DNA of 64,000 nt from CAIKMD01 sp963740675 (GTDB lineage: Bacteria; Pseudomonadota; Alphaproteobacteria; ATCC43930; CGMCC-115725). Positions 1 through 8,769 of this stretch are shown one piece after another. The notes under the pieces were generated by a model. The model was given only the letters and a program-made list of their open reading frames with translations, did no database searches and was not told the DNA's origin. The stretch's first letter is position 1; every line of letters starts with the position of its first letter. The DNA is taken from assembly GCA_963740675.1 (NCBI GenBank), contig CAVUFS010000002.1, positions 152,302 to 216,301 on the forward strand. Reading direction: 5' to 3'. The position numbers and the translations under genes are program-made.

Positions 1-218
1 TCGGTCGCTGTCTCGACGCGGCGCGCATAGAGATCATCCAGCGTCGTGGCTCCATCGAACACCGCATCGACAAAAGCCATCCCTCGGCGGAATGCTGTTG
101 GCTGAGGCTCGTCGTGAAGGACAACTGGATAACCGGCCCGAAAGACAACAGCGGCAACCGCCGAGCCAACATCACCCACCCCACGAACGAGAACGGGCTT
201 CCGCGTTTTTTCCGTCAT
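1..218 (-). CDS. Molybdenum hydroxylase-associated (YqeB/EF2563-like) protein, 5' part only
   Basis: Seen: an open frame starts with ATG at 218 and runs off the left edge, giving 72 residues. It begins with a Rossmann-type strand and glycine loop (VLVRGVGDVGSAVA, about residues 9-22), then RAGYPVVLHDEPQPTAFRRGMAF. Known: the VLVRG-GDV-GVA-RL-RAG-PVV---PQPT--RR--AF pattern is that of the selenium-dependent molybdenum hydroxylase family (YqeB, EF2563), usually found near molybdenum hydroxylases and their XdhC-type maturation factors. Inference: a molybdoenzyme accessory protein under molybdate control, because a Mo-box palindrome lies 13-40 bases before the start and a ModE-like gene lies just upstream on the same strand. 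The C-terminus is outside the window, so the assignment rests on the N-terminus only. Confidence 0.6.
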   Translation of the reverse strand, partial: MTEKTRKPVLVRGVGDVGSAVAAVVFRAGYPVVLHDEPQPTAFRRGMAFVDAVFDGATTLDDLYARRVETAT

Positions 219-230
219 TCCAAGCGCCGG

Positions 231-258
231 ATCGTTATGGTAAAAATACCATAGCGAT
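231..258. promoter_or_regulatory. Mo-box, ModE-type operator palindrome
   Basis: A 28-base interrupted palindrome with half-sites ATCGTTATGGTA (231-242) and TACCATAGCGAT (247-258). The arms pair except at one position (T versus C). Known: the E. coli ModE operator is ATCG-TATATA, six bases, TATATA-CGAT; here the ATCG and CGAT ends and the TAT cores are kept. It lies immediately before the start of the left-edge molybdenum gene and after the ModE-like gene, so repression of the former under molybdate is the simple reading. Confidence 0.75.
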
Positions 259-295
259 TCTCGTTCGGCTCAAGCAATGACTTTTGGTGATGTAA

Positions 296-652
296 TTAAA
301 TTTTGGGTCCGGCGTCCGGGAGAGCTCGGCGCTCAAGCGCCTTGAGGTCGGCTGTACCGAACTCCGAGGCAGCGGCTTCAATGCGGCGATAACGGGCCAA
401 GACATCCGCGCCGAACGGTGTCAGGACTGCTCCGCCCCCACCCGCACCACCGGTTGCACGATCAACGACCGGCTTATCGAAAGCTCGGTTAAGGCTATCG
501 ATGAGAGTCCAAGCTCGTTTGTAATCCATGCCCATGGCACGGGCCGCAGCCGAGATCGAGCCCGTATCATGCACGCTTTCGAGCAGCGCAGCCTTACCCG
601 GCCCGATACGGGCACCGGATTCCAGAATCAGCGTGATGCTAAGGTGTGCCAT
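296..652 (-). CDS. ModE-like molybdate-responsive regulator, DNA-binding domain only
   Basis: 118 residues: a winged helix-turn-helix (ILESGARIGPGKAALLESVH, then GSISAAARAMGMDYKRAW) followed by the wing region rich in glycine (TGGAGGGGAVLTPFGADVLARYR). Known: this is the N-terminal domain of ModE and LysR-like molybdenum regulators (the GSISAAAR-MGM-YKRAW motif). The C-terminal molybdate-binding MOP/TOBE domains of full ModE (about 260 aa) are absent, as in many alphaproteobacterial homologues. The start at 652 is chosen because the homology begins there; the open frame upstream is read-through of the flavoprotein gene in another frame. It is followed by a Mo-box and a molybdenum-associated gene. 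Confidence 0.85.
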   Translation of the reverse strand: MAHLSITLILESGARIGPGKAALLESVHDTGSISAAARAMGMDYKRAWTLIDSLNRAFDKPVVDRATGGAGGGGAVLTPFGADVLARYRRIEAAASEFGTADLKALERRALPDAGPKI

Positions 653-678
653 ATCGCATCGTACCGGCGATCCTAACC

Positions 679-2364
679 CTATGCCTCTTCTTTCGCCGCG
701 TTCCGTCCGGCGACAAGGCCTTGCACGAGGCAGCGCGCGAGGCCGTGCAGGCTGAAGCCGCCGGCTGACTCGCCGCCGCAATAAAGGCCATGGATCGTCC
801 GCCCCTGCAGATCGATCACACGACAATCGGCATCGATGCGCAAACCGGCGCGCGTGTCGTGCACCACTGGCGTGCACCAGGCGGCGTAGAAAGGCGGCTT
901 CATGATCGGATATTTCGGCGATGGCTTGCCGAAATCGCTGTCGGCGCCGTCAAAAACAAAGGTGTTGTAGTTCGTCACTGTCGCGCTGAGATTGCCCGGC
1001 GGCATCGGCACGCGCTGGTGCTTCATTTTGATCTTCGCCGCGAGTTCTTCGATCGTGTTGGCGCGGAAGAAGAAGCCGCTCTCTTCATCGACGTGCGGCG
1101 GATTCGGATCCCATTTCTCGCGCGCGCAGGCGTCGGCATCGAAGATCGCCCAGATCGGCCCGCCGCCATTCTTGCCGTCGCCAAACCCCTGCATCGCCGC
1201 GTTCAGCCAGTTGTTTGGCTTGTATTTGATGGTCTCGGCGTTGAGGTAATGGCCGTGCACGTACGGCTTCACCGCGTTGTAGTTGTTGCTGGTGAATTGC
1301 TTGCAGGTCTCGTCGTAGAAGCGCCTGCCCAGCATGTTGACGGTGATGAGGTTTTGCCAGTCCGAAACTCGCAGTCCTGTTGCGCGGATCTTGTCGAAGA
1401 TCCTGCTGCCCGGTTGCCAGGCGAGATTGACGTAGCCCCATTGCGAGCCGATGCGGCCGGGCTTGGTGATGACGGCGCCGAATTCGGCGCTTTGATTGGC
1501 GAGGCCCCAGAGCGAAGCGCCGATCGCCATCGCCGCAAGCTCCCCGCTCGCGTCTTGGTCTGAATACGGCATGCCGGCGAGGCCGCAATATTCCTCAGTC
1601 AGACGCGGATCGAACATGCGGCGGAACTCGACATTGCCGGTCGAGCCGCCGGTGGCGATGATCACGGCCTTCTTCGCGCGGATATTAAGCGTCTCGCCGC
1701 GATGCGTGACCTCGATGCCGATGACGCGGCCTGCCGGATAGGCGTTGAGGCCCTTCGCATCGCCTTTCTCGCGATGGATGCCGGTCATGCGGTGCTCGAG
1801 CAATATCTCGACACCGCTTTTGCGCGCCGCCGCCTCGAGCGGCCGCATCAAACCATTGCCGGTCGAATAGCTGCGCCGCGCCTCCTCCGCCGCCGGCTTG
1901 CCGGTCTGAATCAGCGGCACGTCGAGCGGCACGGCATGCATCTCGCGCGGCACCGAATTGCCGACTGCGCCGCCGCCACGCTGATCGGGCGCCTTGTCCT
2001 GGAAGACGACGCCGTGCTGCAACAGCCACTCGAAACATGGCGCGCTTTCATCGGCGAAGACGCGGATGATCTCGCGGTCGTTATAGCGATAATCGGCCGC
2101 GCCGTTCGGCTGGACCACCGACCAGTCGGTCAGGTCCTTGAAGACGAGGTCGGGCGTATCCTCGATGCCGTGTTTCTTTTGCACCGACGTACCGCCGCCG
2201 AGCGGCACGTTGCCGCCCGAGGTGATCGCATGGCCTCCGATATCGGCCTCCGCCTCGATCAGCAGCACCGAAGCGCCCGCCTCGCGCGCCGCGATCGCCG
2301 CCGGCAATCCGGTCGCGCCCGAGCCGACCACCACCACATCCGCTTCCTGCTGCCACGCGACCAT
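679..2364 (-). CDS. FAD-dependent dehydrogenase of the fumarate reductase/3-ketosteroid dehydrogenase type
   Basis: 561 residues. An N-terminal dinucleotide-binding fold (VVVVGSGATGLPAAIAAREAG, then E at the end of the second strand in LLIEAEADIGG) and a C-terminal FAD segment (GLYCGGESAGGF near residue 540) mark the FAD_binding_2 family (fumarate reductase/succinate dehydrogenase flavoproteins, KstD, tricarballylate dehydrogenase). No signal peptide, so probably cytoplasmic. The substrate is not evident. The open frame extends 25 codons upstream, but ATG at 2364 sits directly before the FAD fold. It is divergent from the EAL gene, sharing the 2365-2539 interval, and ends 26 bases before the ModE-like gene. 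Confidence 0.8.
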   Translation of the reverse strand: MVAWQQEADVVVVGSGATGLPAAIAAREAGASVLLIEAEADIGGHAITSGGNVPLGGGTSVQKKHGIEDTPDLVFKDLTDWSVVQPNGAADYRYNDREIIRVFADESAPCFEWLLQHGVVFQDKAPDQRGGGAVGNSVPREMHAVPLDVPLIQTGKPAAEEARRSYSTGNGLMRPLEAAARKSGVEILLEHRMTGIHREKGDAKGLNAYPAGRVIGIEVTHRGETLNIRAKKAVIIATGGSTGNVEFRRMFDPRLTEEYCGLAGMPYSDQDASGELAAMAIGASLWGLANQSAEFGAVITKPGRIGSQWGYVNLAWQPGSRIFDKIRATGLRVSDWQNLITVNMLGRRFYDETCKQFTSNNYNAVKPYVHGHYLNAETIKYKPNNWLNAAMQGFGDGKNGGGPIWAIFDADACAREKWDPNPPHVDEESGFFFRANTIEELAAKIKMKHQRVPMPPGNLSATVTNYNTFVFDGADSDFGKPSPKYPIMKPPFYAAWCTPVVHDTRAGLRIDADCRVIDLQGRTIHGLYCGGESAGGFSLHGLARCLVQGLVAGRNAAKEEA

Positions 2365-2539
2365 CCGCACCCTTCCCCTCGCCCAATCACCAAAAAATCG
2401 GCCCCAAAAAATGATGGGCCCCCGCGACATAATGGCCATAATCTAGCAGCCACGCCGGGTTATTCACATTCGTTCATAGCCTGGCAAGGTCCCCCAAAAC
2501 ACATTGTGGCATCGACGAACGAGGGGCCGGCGTGATCGC

Positions 2540-4234
2540 ATGGCGATCGCAGAATCAACACATTCTCAACCATCGGATTCTAAAGCCGGTCGGGCGCGTC
2601 ACGCCGCGCCGAAAGACGAGCAGCTCAAGGACGAGCGCAACCGCTTTCTGGCTTTTGCTTTCGCCGCCGCCGATCTGCTGATCGAGGTGGATGCCGCGCT
2701 GCGTATCCGTTTCGCTGTCGGCGCGACCGATGGGCTGGCGGGGCGCAGCGTCGCCGCGCTGACCGGCAGCGATTTCCTGGCGCTGTTTTCCGCGGGCGAC
2801 CGCGCGGTGATCGCCGCGGCGGTGAAGCGCCTGGATGTCCGCAGCCGCATGGAGCCGATCGCGCTCCGCATGCAGCGGCCCGACGGCCAATCGACCGGCG
2901 TCGCGGTGAGCGGCTGCCGCATGCCCTTCATGGGCGGCGCCATCCATTTCGCGGTCTCGGCGCTGCGCCCGTCCCTCGCCGAAGCAACCGTTGGCGACAA
3001 CAACCTGCTCGACAAGGATGCCTTCGAGAAATCGGTGCTCGCTTGTTTGAAGCAGCCCGAGACGCTGGCCGACGATGCCGCGCTCAATCTCTATGAAGTC
3101 GACGGCGTCGACGGGCTGCGCGAGCGCAGCGGCGACAGCGCGATCGATGCGCTCTTCACCCAGATCGGCGGCTGCCTGCGCGCTTATGCCGTCGGCGGCC
3201 TTGCGGGACGGATCGGCCCGAACAAGCTCGCCGCGCTGACCGACGGCGCGGCCACGGCCGATGTCAGCAACGAGATCGCCGCGATCCTCAAGCTGCACGA
3301 CCCCAAAGGCGCTGAGCTGCAGGTCAAAGAGCTGGCGATCGCACTCGACATCGCCGATCTGAGCCCCAGCGACGCGGCCAAGGCGCTCTCCTACACGCTG
3401 CAGGAATTCGCTGCCGGCGATATCGCCAACCTGCCCTTTGCCTCGCTGGTCGACGGCTTCCGCGCGCTCATGGCGGAGACGGCGAAACGCGTCATCGCTT
3501 TCAAGAGCTCGCTCACCGATCGCGGCATGCGACTGGTGTTCCAGCCGGTGGTCGAGATGGCGCCCCGGCGCATCCATCATTACGAAGTGCTGACGCGTTT
3601 CGCCGACGGCAAGTCGCCGTTCGAGACGATCGAATTCGCCGAGCGTGTCGGGCTGATCGAAGAGCTCGACCTGTTGGTCGCCGAGCGTGCGTTGAAATAT
3701 CTCGACAATGCCGGGCCGGGTTGTACTGCACAGCTCGCCGTGAACATCTCCGGCCGCTCGATCCAGAACGACACCTTTGTCGCCGAACTCGAGAAGCTTT
3801 TGAAGCATCACGACATCGTGCGCCCGCGCGTGCTCTTCGAGATCACGGAATTGACCAGCATCACCGATTTGGCGCGCACCAATCAGGTGATCCAATCTTT
3901 CCGCGAGGCCGGCAATGCGGTTTGCCTCGACGATTTCGGCGCCGGCGCCGCCTCGCTGGCCTATCTGCGCGCCTTCCATGTCGATTACATCAAGATCGAC
4001 GGTGCCTATGTGCGGCGGATGCAGGACAGCGATCGCGATCTGCAGATCATGAACGCGATGATCGGCATGTGCCGCCAGGTGAAGACCGCGATCGTCGCCG
4101 AGATGATCGAGACGCAGAAGCAGGCGCAAAGCCTGCTGGCGCTCGGTGTCGAATTCGGCCAGGGCTATTACTTCGGCAAGCCCGGCGACACGCTCGCTTC
4201 GCTGCCGCCGCTACGCGCCGGCGCACGGATCTAG
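2540..4234 (+). CDS. Cyclic-di-GMP phosphodiesterase with PAS-like, degenerate GGDEF and EAL domains
   Basis: 564 residues. The N-terminal ~150 look like a PAS fold. Residues ~160-310 resemble a GGDEF domain without the GGDEF signature (only RIGPNKLAAL at the expected place), so it should not make c-di-GMP. The EAL domain (~325-555) keeps its metal and catalytic residues: E of EVLTRF (~348), N of NISG (~401), E of FEITE (~434), both D of DDFGAG (~464), K of IKIDG (~485), E of VAEMIE (~520) and the QGYYFGKP end. Expected activity: hydrolysis of c-di-GMP to pGpG. The start at 2540 (MAIAES) is preferred to one 12 codons upstream. No membrane segment: a cytoplasmic sensor-type enzyme. Confidence 0.85.
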   Translation: MAIAESTHSQPSDSKAGRARHAAPKDEQLKDERNRFLAFAFAAADLLIEVDAALRIRFAVGATDGLAGRSVAALTGSDFLALFSAGDRAVIAAAVKRLDVRSRMEPIALRMQRPDGQSTGVAVSGCRMPFMGGAIHFAVSALRPSLAEATVGDNNLLDKDAFEKSVLACLKQPETLADDAALNLYEVDGVDGLRERSGDSAIDALFTQIGGCLRAYAVGGLAGRIGPNKLAALTDGAATADVSNEIAAILKLHDPKGAELQVKELAIALDIADLSPSDAAKALSYTLQEFAAGDIANLPFASLVDGFRALMAETAKRVIAFKSSLTDRGMRLVFQPVVEMAPRRIHHYEVLTRFADGKSPFETIEFAERVGLIEELDLLVAERALKYLDNAGPGCTAQLAVNISGRSIQNDTFVAELEKLLKHHDIVRPRVLFEITELTSITDLARTNQVIQSFREAGNAVCLDDFGAGAASLAYLRAFHVDYIKIDGAYVRRMQDSDRDLQIMNAMIGMCRQVKTAIVAEMIETQKQAQSLLALGVEFGQGYYFGKPGDTLASLPPLRAGARI

Positions 4235-4259
4235 ACCGCGCACTCAAAAATCAGCCGGT

Positions 4260-4904
4260 CTATGGCTTGCCGGTATTAACCGCCAATTGAGCGGCGAAAG
4301 CCCGCTTGTAGGCGGGCCGCGCTTCGCCGCGGGCGACATACGCGGCCAAGTTCGGATATTCGTCCAGAATGCCCGATGATTTCAGCCTGAGCAGCACCGA
4401 CACCATCATCAGATCGCCCGCGCTGAACGCACCATCGAGCCAGTCGGCATCGCCGAGGCGAGCGGAGAGTTGCTTCAACGGGTTGCGGACACGATTCTCG
4501 ACAAGAGGCAGACGCTCCTTGCTCCACAGCTTATCGCCCTCCAAAAGCTTGGCGTTTGCAAGTTCAAGGATCGGCGGCTCCACTGTATTGAGTGCGGCAA
4601 ACATCCATGTGATCGCGCGCGCCCGGGCGTTCGCATCCTCCGGCAGCAGGCCCGTATAATGCTGGGCGATATGGAAGACGATCGCCCCTGTCTCGAACAG
4701 GGCGAGATCGCCTTCCTCATAGGTCGGAATCTGGCCGAACGGATGAAGCGCCTGATGCGCCGGTTCCTTCATCGCACGGAACGAAACAAGGCGAACCTCG
4801 TAGGGCTGGCCCACTTCTTCAAGTGCCCAGCGAACGCGCGTATCGCGCGCCAGTCCCTTGCCGCCATCGGGTGACCGTTCAAAGGCGGTAATAGTGATGG
4901 TCAT
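4260..4904 (-). CDS. Glutathione S-transferase family protein
   Basis: 214 residues, the usual GST length. The N-terminal thioredoxin-like half contains the cis-proline region GQIPTYEEGDLALFETGAI (Pro-Thr-Tyr, then E-T for glutathione gamma-glutamyl binding), and the C-terminal half is helical with the conserved SAGDLMMVSVLLR N-capping motif. Expected role: conjugation or glutathione-dependent isomerisation or reduction in the cytoplasm; the substrate cannot be told. Convergent with the EAL gene (25 bases apart). A GGAGGAG ribosome site lies upstream of the ATG. Confidence 0.9.
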   Translation of the reverse strand: MTITITAFERSPDGGKGLARDTRVRWALEEVGQPYEVRLVSFRAMKEPAHQALHPFGQIPTYEEGDLALFETGAIVFHIAQHYTGLLPEDANARARAITWMFAALNTVEPPILELANAKLLEGDKLWSKERLPLVENRVRNPLKQLSARLGDADWLDGAFSAGDLMMVSVLLRLKSSGILDEYPNLAAYVARGEARPAYKRAFAAQLAVNTGKP

Positions 4905-5592
4905 CGTGAGACTCCTCCTTGGCGAAAATCATCGGCTGCGGCGCTGGCATCTTGTCAAGGCGAACTCACGAGATTGAAGACGATCCCGTTCCGTGTCCCG
5001 TTCATCCGCATCGCAGAGCTTTGCCCGGCATCCGCGCGACGCATTACCGTACAAACAGTCGGGGATTAGAAGTGGTGGTCAGTGCGCACATTCATCAAAA
5101 GCAATGTCACCGAATAGACACACGTTTCAGGAAAATTCGAGACTTAATGATGCTAGCGTTCTTGCCAGGGAGAGAAGCGGGCGCCCATCGGCTCGCTCTT
5201 CGGAACGCCGTGGTACGGCCACGGGCAATGCGGTTCTTAAACCGCGATGGTATCGGCTGAATGAAGCCGCGCCTGCTGTGTTCAGACGATACATCTTCTG
5301 AGAGCGATCGTTCGTGCCCGTCAGCTTTTTGCAACGGGGCCACGTCCAGGATCACTAAAAGGAGGCTCGTGGCGATGACCGCGACCGGACCGCGCGAAGC
5401 GGCTACGCGCGATCCCGCGGCTGAGCGATGTCGCTTAGCGCCGCGCACGCGGGCACGATTTTGTGCGTCGATTTACATTCAGCCGATCCAATGAGGCCGC
5501 ACCGGTGCGCGGCCGATAATTTGCACCGATGAAGCGACCGTATGTCCCGCCGGCCGCTCCTCGAGAAGGGACGAAGTCTATGGAGGACAAAA
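4905..5592. other. Gene-poor interval of about 690 bases
   Basis: No gene recognised. One short frame, ATG at 5376 with stop at 5494 (39 codons), follows a strong AAAAGGAGG at 5358-5366 but has no similarity I know. The promoter and leader of the repeat-protein operon at 5593 should lie in its right half. Confidence 0.4.
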
Positions 5593-5946
5593 ATGACGCG
5601 ACAAAAAATGCTCGGTGGAGCATGCACGCTTGCCATCTTGGCCGGCCTGCTTTCGGGAGCACCCGCTTATGCACAAAGCGGCTCGCCAGGGTCCGATCTG
5701 AGTCCGGCCAGGTCGAATTGCAATAGCCCCACCGGATGCGCAAACTATGAGACGGGCAATTTGACAACCAAAAATCCGGCGGCGGGACCGAGCAACGCCA
5801 ACTCGGCGACCGGTCCTGGCGGCGATCTGAGCCCGGCCAAGTCGAATTGCGATAGCCCCACCGGCTGCGCGAATTACTCTACGGGGAACACCACCCCGCA
5901 GAATCCAATGCAGCAAAACCCAAACTCCGGCCAGAAGGGCAAATAG
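5593..5946 (+). CDS. Secreted protein with duplicated SNC(N/D)SPTGCANY motif
   Basis: 117 residues. A clear signal peptide (positive start, LAILAGLLSGAPAYA, cleavage near residue 27). The mature protein is low in hydrophobics, with two copies of a ~20-residue unit: DLSP-A(R/K)SNC-SPTGCANY-TGN (around residues 35-55 and 78-98). The DNA repeats (5695-5757 and 5824-5886) are also near-identical, so the duplication is recent. Each unit has two cysteines six apart. A second gene at 56632 carries one related unit. GGAGGA at 5582 sets the start. Followed at 36 bases by a DUF350 gene and then a serine protease: probable operon. Function unknown. Confidence 0.75.
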   Translation: MTRQKMLGGACTLAILAGLLSGAPAYAQSGSPGSDLSPARSNCNSPTGCANYETGNLTTKNPAAGPSNANSATGPGGDLSPAKSNCDSPTGCANYSTGNTTPQNPMQQNPNSGQKGK

Positions 5947-5982
5947 TCGGAGAGCAAGCCAGTCGTCTTCGCGGAGGATCGT

Positions 5983-6405
5983 ATGGAACGGATGAACGCG
6001 GCCTGGCATGGGCTGTTGATCGGGTTTCCCGTTCTTCTCGGTCATCTCGCATTGACGACTGGTCTTCTCCTCGTGGGTCTCGGTCTCTACGCCAAATTCG
6101 CGCCCTATCAGGAAATCGAGCGGCTGAGGGAAGGCAACGTTGCCGCCGCGATCGTCTTTTCCGGACAGATGTTGGCCTTGGCGATCCCGCTCGCGGCCAT
6201 GATGGCGAACAGCGTCAGCATGCCGGAGATCGTCTTATGGGGGATCGTCACCGTCTTCCTCCAATTCATCGCGATCGTCTCTCTGCGACTGTTATTGCCC
6301 GGACTTCCAGCGCTTATCGCGCGCGGCGAGATCGCACCGGCACTGGTCTATGCCTGCGGCCAGCTGGTCACCGGGCTTCTCAACGCCGCCGCTCTATCCG
6401 GCTAA
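5983..6405 (+). CDS. DUF350 inner membrane protein
   Basis: 140 residues with four predicted membrane helices (about residues 12-38, 56-77, 82-103, 117-138). The segment EIERLREGNVAAAIVFSGQMLALAIPL matches the DUF350 signature (acidic/basic patch, N-A-AI, then G/S and small residues). Known: DUF350 proteins are four-helix inner membrane proteins of unproved function, often in stress-related operons. It sits 36 bases after the secreted repeat protein and 11 bases before the GTG start of the protease, which suggests cotranscription. Confidence 0.8.
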   Translation: MERMNAAWHGLLIGFPVLLGHLALTTGLLLVGLGLYAKFAPYQEIERLREGNVAAAIVFSGQMLALAIPLAAMMANSVSMPEIVLWGIVTVFLQFIAIVSLRLLLPGLPALIARGEIAPALVYACGQLVTGLLNAAALSG

Positions 6406-6416
6406 AGGCACTACAG

Positions 6417-7319
6417 GTGAGCGGAATCCGTATTCTCGCGCTACTTGCAACCTTGCTGGCACCGGTCGTTGTCGCTTTGCTGTTCGCGTACGTCGGCGAG
6501 CGCACCTCCGGCAGCATTGGGACAACACATGTCGCAACCCATGCCGCACACCGGACGCAACTGACCTCCGATCTGATCCGTCCTTCTATGGTGCCGAGCG
6601 CCGATTTGCCGCTCGTCGACATTACCACGTCGAAAATCCCGGAAGGCCTGACCGAGCGTGGCACATCCTTCTACGTAGGAAATGGACTGTGGTTTACAGC
6701 TCGCCATGTGATCAACAACGACTGCGCGCGCATTATTATGATCGTCGGTGGCAAGAATATCGACGCGAAAATCGTTTATCTGGACGAGAATGCTGATCTC
6801 GCGGTGTTGCGCGCCGCTGTACCGTCGGTGCCGGCGCTGGCGATCGCGGATCCGGAATCCGATCCGACCGATCTCGCTTATGCCTTCGGCTTTCCGCAAG
6901 GATTGCTCGGCGGCACCGCGGACAGTTATCTCGGGCGCACGCGTCTGAAGCTCGGCGGCCGCTTGATGGGTACGGCGCCGGTCCTTGCCTGGACCGAACT
7001 CGAGCGCCACCCGCAGGAACTCGACTCTCTGGCCGGCATCAGCGGCGGCCCCATTGTCGATGCGAACGGTTATGTCGTCGGCATCATGGTCGCCGCCTCG
7101 GTACGGCGCGCCCGCAATTACACCGTTGCGCCGGAACTTCTGCTCGAAGCCGAACGTCAAACACTGCGCGGCGCACCGGATCCGATGCGCCAACCGGCGC
7201 GCGACGTGGTCACGCCCCCAGTCGCCCTGGCCAAAGCGGCCAAGATACTGGATCAGAACGCACGCATCGTCCTGACCTACTGCATTCCGCCGTCGGCACA
7301 GAGCTCTGCGTCGCGCTAG
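6417..7319 (+). CDS. Membrane-anchored or exported trypsin-like serine protease
   Basis: 300 residues from a GTG start at 6417; longer in-frame starts lie inside the DUF350 gene. One N-terminal hydrophobic segment (ILALLATLLAPVVVALLFAYV) serves as signal or anchor. The catalytic triad is visible: His in FTARHVI (~97), Asp in ADLAVLRA (~127), Ser in GISGGPI (~209), with the oxyanion-hole glycine before the Ser. Known: this is the trypsin_2/DegP-type peptidase core. No PDZ domain follows; the C-terminus is a ~65-residue tail. Likely a periplasmic protease acting with the two upstream envelope proteins. Confidence 0.8.
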   Translation: MSGIRILALLATLLAPVVVALLFAYVGERTSGSIGTTHVATHAAHRTQLTSDLIRPSMVPSADLPLVDITTSKIPEGLTERGTSFYVGNGLWFTARHVINNDCARIIMIVGGKNIDAKIVYLDENADLAVLRAAVPSVPALAIADPESDPTDLAYAFGFPQGLLGGTADSYLGRTRLKLGGRLMGTAPVLAWTELERHPQELDSLAGISGGPIVDANGYVVGIMVAASVRRARNYTVAPELLLEAERQTLRGAPDPMRQPARDVVTPPVALAKAAKILDQNARIVLTYCIPPSAQSSASR

Positions 7320-7381
7320 CTGCGGACGAAAACCAAAAGGTCCTCGTCAATGACCTCGGCTTTGCGCGGTGAGCATGCGGT

Positions 7382-7915
7382 TCAGCGCTTTTGATACGGG
7401 TGGAAGATATAGTCCTTCGCTTTCACGGCGACATGGCACGCGTGTCCGCAATCCGACGGGCTGGGATCGGCCGTGAACTTGTCGCTTGCGGCTTCGTAGT
7501 TGAACAGTGCGTATCCCCATCCGCCGCTGTTCGGAAATCTCTTGCTGTCCTTTTCCATGACGAAAGCCTGCGTGAACACGTCCGGCACATCGACGACGAA
7601 GGGGGCCTCGGTGCTCTTCTTCGGTTTCCACTGAAGCTTCACGATCTTGGAGCCATCGGGGAAAGGCTGGCCGTTTCCCGGAACGCCGGCCTTAAACGCC
7701 TCGATCATGATCGGATTGCCGACAATCACCTTGAGCACTTCGTCCGTGCGTGCGGAAGAGACCGGCGCCCAATCCTCGTATCCCTTGAAGTCTGAGAACT
7801 CAATTCCGTCTGGCGATTTCAGCGAGTATTTATCTTGTGCGCAAACGGCAGCGCCTCCCGCGACAACGAGCACTGTCGTGGCTATCGCGATCGTCAACGT
7901 TCTTTTGTGCTTCAT
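7382..7915 (-). CDS. Periplasmic cytochrome P460-family protein with a CX3CH site
   Basis: 177 residues. Signal peptide to about residue 27 (TTVLVVAGGAAVCAQ). The mature part has the P460 pattern: YEDWAPVSSART near the start, SGGWGYALFNYE and a C-terminal C-H followed by VAVKAKDYIFHPY. Known: the P460 family covers hydroxylamine-oxidising cytochrome P460, cytochrome c'-beta and many uncharacterised homologues with a CXXCH heme site. Here the site reads CGHACH, i.e. three residues between the cysteines. Ribosome site GGATAAGCC before the ATG. Divergent from nothing close; 560 bases of gene-poor DNA lie upstream. Confidence 0.8.
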   Translation of the reverse strand: MKHKRTLTIAIATTVLVVAGGAAVCAQDKYSLKSPDGIEFSDFKGYEDWAPVSSARTDEVLKVIVGNPIMIEAFKAGVPGNGQPFPDGSKIVKLQWKPKKSTEAPFVVDVPDVFTQAFVMEKDSKRFPNSGGWGYALFNYEAASDKFTADPSPSDCGHACHVAVKAKDYIFHPYQKR

Positions 7916-8479
7916 GGCTTATCCTTGATTGTCGTGGACAAGCGGCAAGGACGCGACCTTCACAAGCAGAAATACACATGGCACTCTCGAGCAGGAAGTG
8001 CCTAGTCTGTGACCAAGACGAGACAGCGCCGCCGCTGCGTAGCGGGACGCGAATTTAAGCTCTCTTGGATGTCGCGGAGCCCTTCTCCTTCGAGTGCAGA
8101 TGCAAGATCAAATTCGTGCCTTTGAGCGGCGCTGATTCCATTCGTCGAAGCCGATGCGGGCACGGCCGTCTGAGCCGGCGCTGCCGCAATGGCGGTGCCA
8201 CTCGAGCCTTGCTTTGGAACCCATTCGCGCCGCGCCCTGCTACGCAGCTGCGACAAAAAAATCCGCGCGGCAACGACAATGCTGCTCTGCAACATGTCAA
8301 ATCCGCGAATAACGCCAACAGAGTCCGATAGATAGGCGTCAAGTATTCGGCGGCGAATGCCCTAGTGAAAAATATCGAATAAAATCGACACTAAGTGAGG
8401 TTTGTAGAACAACGCCCCTTTTCACAGTCGGATTCGAACATCGTGAATAGAGACAGGGGCGACCTCATGGAGCCCCTTG
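7916..8479. other. Gene-poor interval of about 560 bases
   Basis: No coding region is convincing; frames present are proline/arginine-rich shadows. It should contain the promoters of the P460 gene (leftward) and the lipoprotein at 8480 (rightward). Confidence 0.4.
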
Positions 8480-8761
8480 ATGAAACGATCACTGATCGGA
8501 CTTTCGCTGCTGGCCCTGTCGTCCCTGACAGCCTGCGCGAACACCAGCAATGTTCCGCCGCTCTTTCACCCGAGCAGCAGCTTGCAGGAACAACAACAGC
8601 AAACCCAATCCGCGGCGCAAATTGCGCTTTACGACTACCAGCACAATATCAATCCGGAATGGAACGTGCCGATCAGCGGCATCTACGATCAGGCCGATCG
8701 TTACCGCGGGCCGAATGGCTTCCCGCTTCCGGGTTGGTCACAGATGTTCTTTGGCCGGTGA
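8480..8761 (+). CDS. Small lipoprotein of unknown function
   Basis: 93 residues. Lipoprotein signal MKRSLIGLSLLALSSLTAC with Cys at about 19 as lipidation site. The mature part is polar and aromatic: a Q-rich stretch (SSSLQEQQQQTQ), then YDYQHNINPEWNVP and a GFPLPGW end. GGAGCC lies six bases before the ATG at 8480. Followed closely by a strong terminator. I do not recognise the family. Confidence 0.7.
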   Translation: MKRSLIGLSLLALSSLTACANTSNVPPLFHPSSSLQEQQQQTQSAAQIALYDYQHNINPEWNVPISGIYDQADRYRGPNGFPLPGWSQMFFGR

Positions 8762-8769
8762 TGCAAGCC

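Noticed and set aside
2555..4129. 524-codon minus-strand frame
   Set aside because: Antisense to the EAL protein, whose catalytic motifs are intact.
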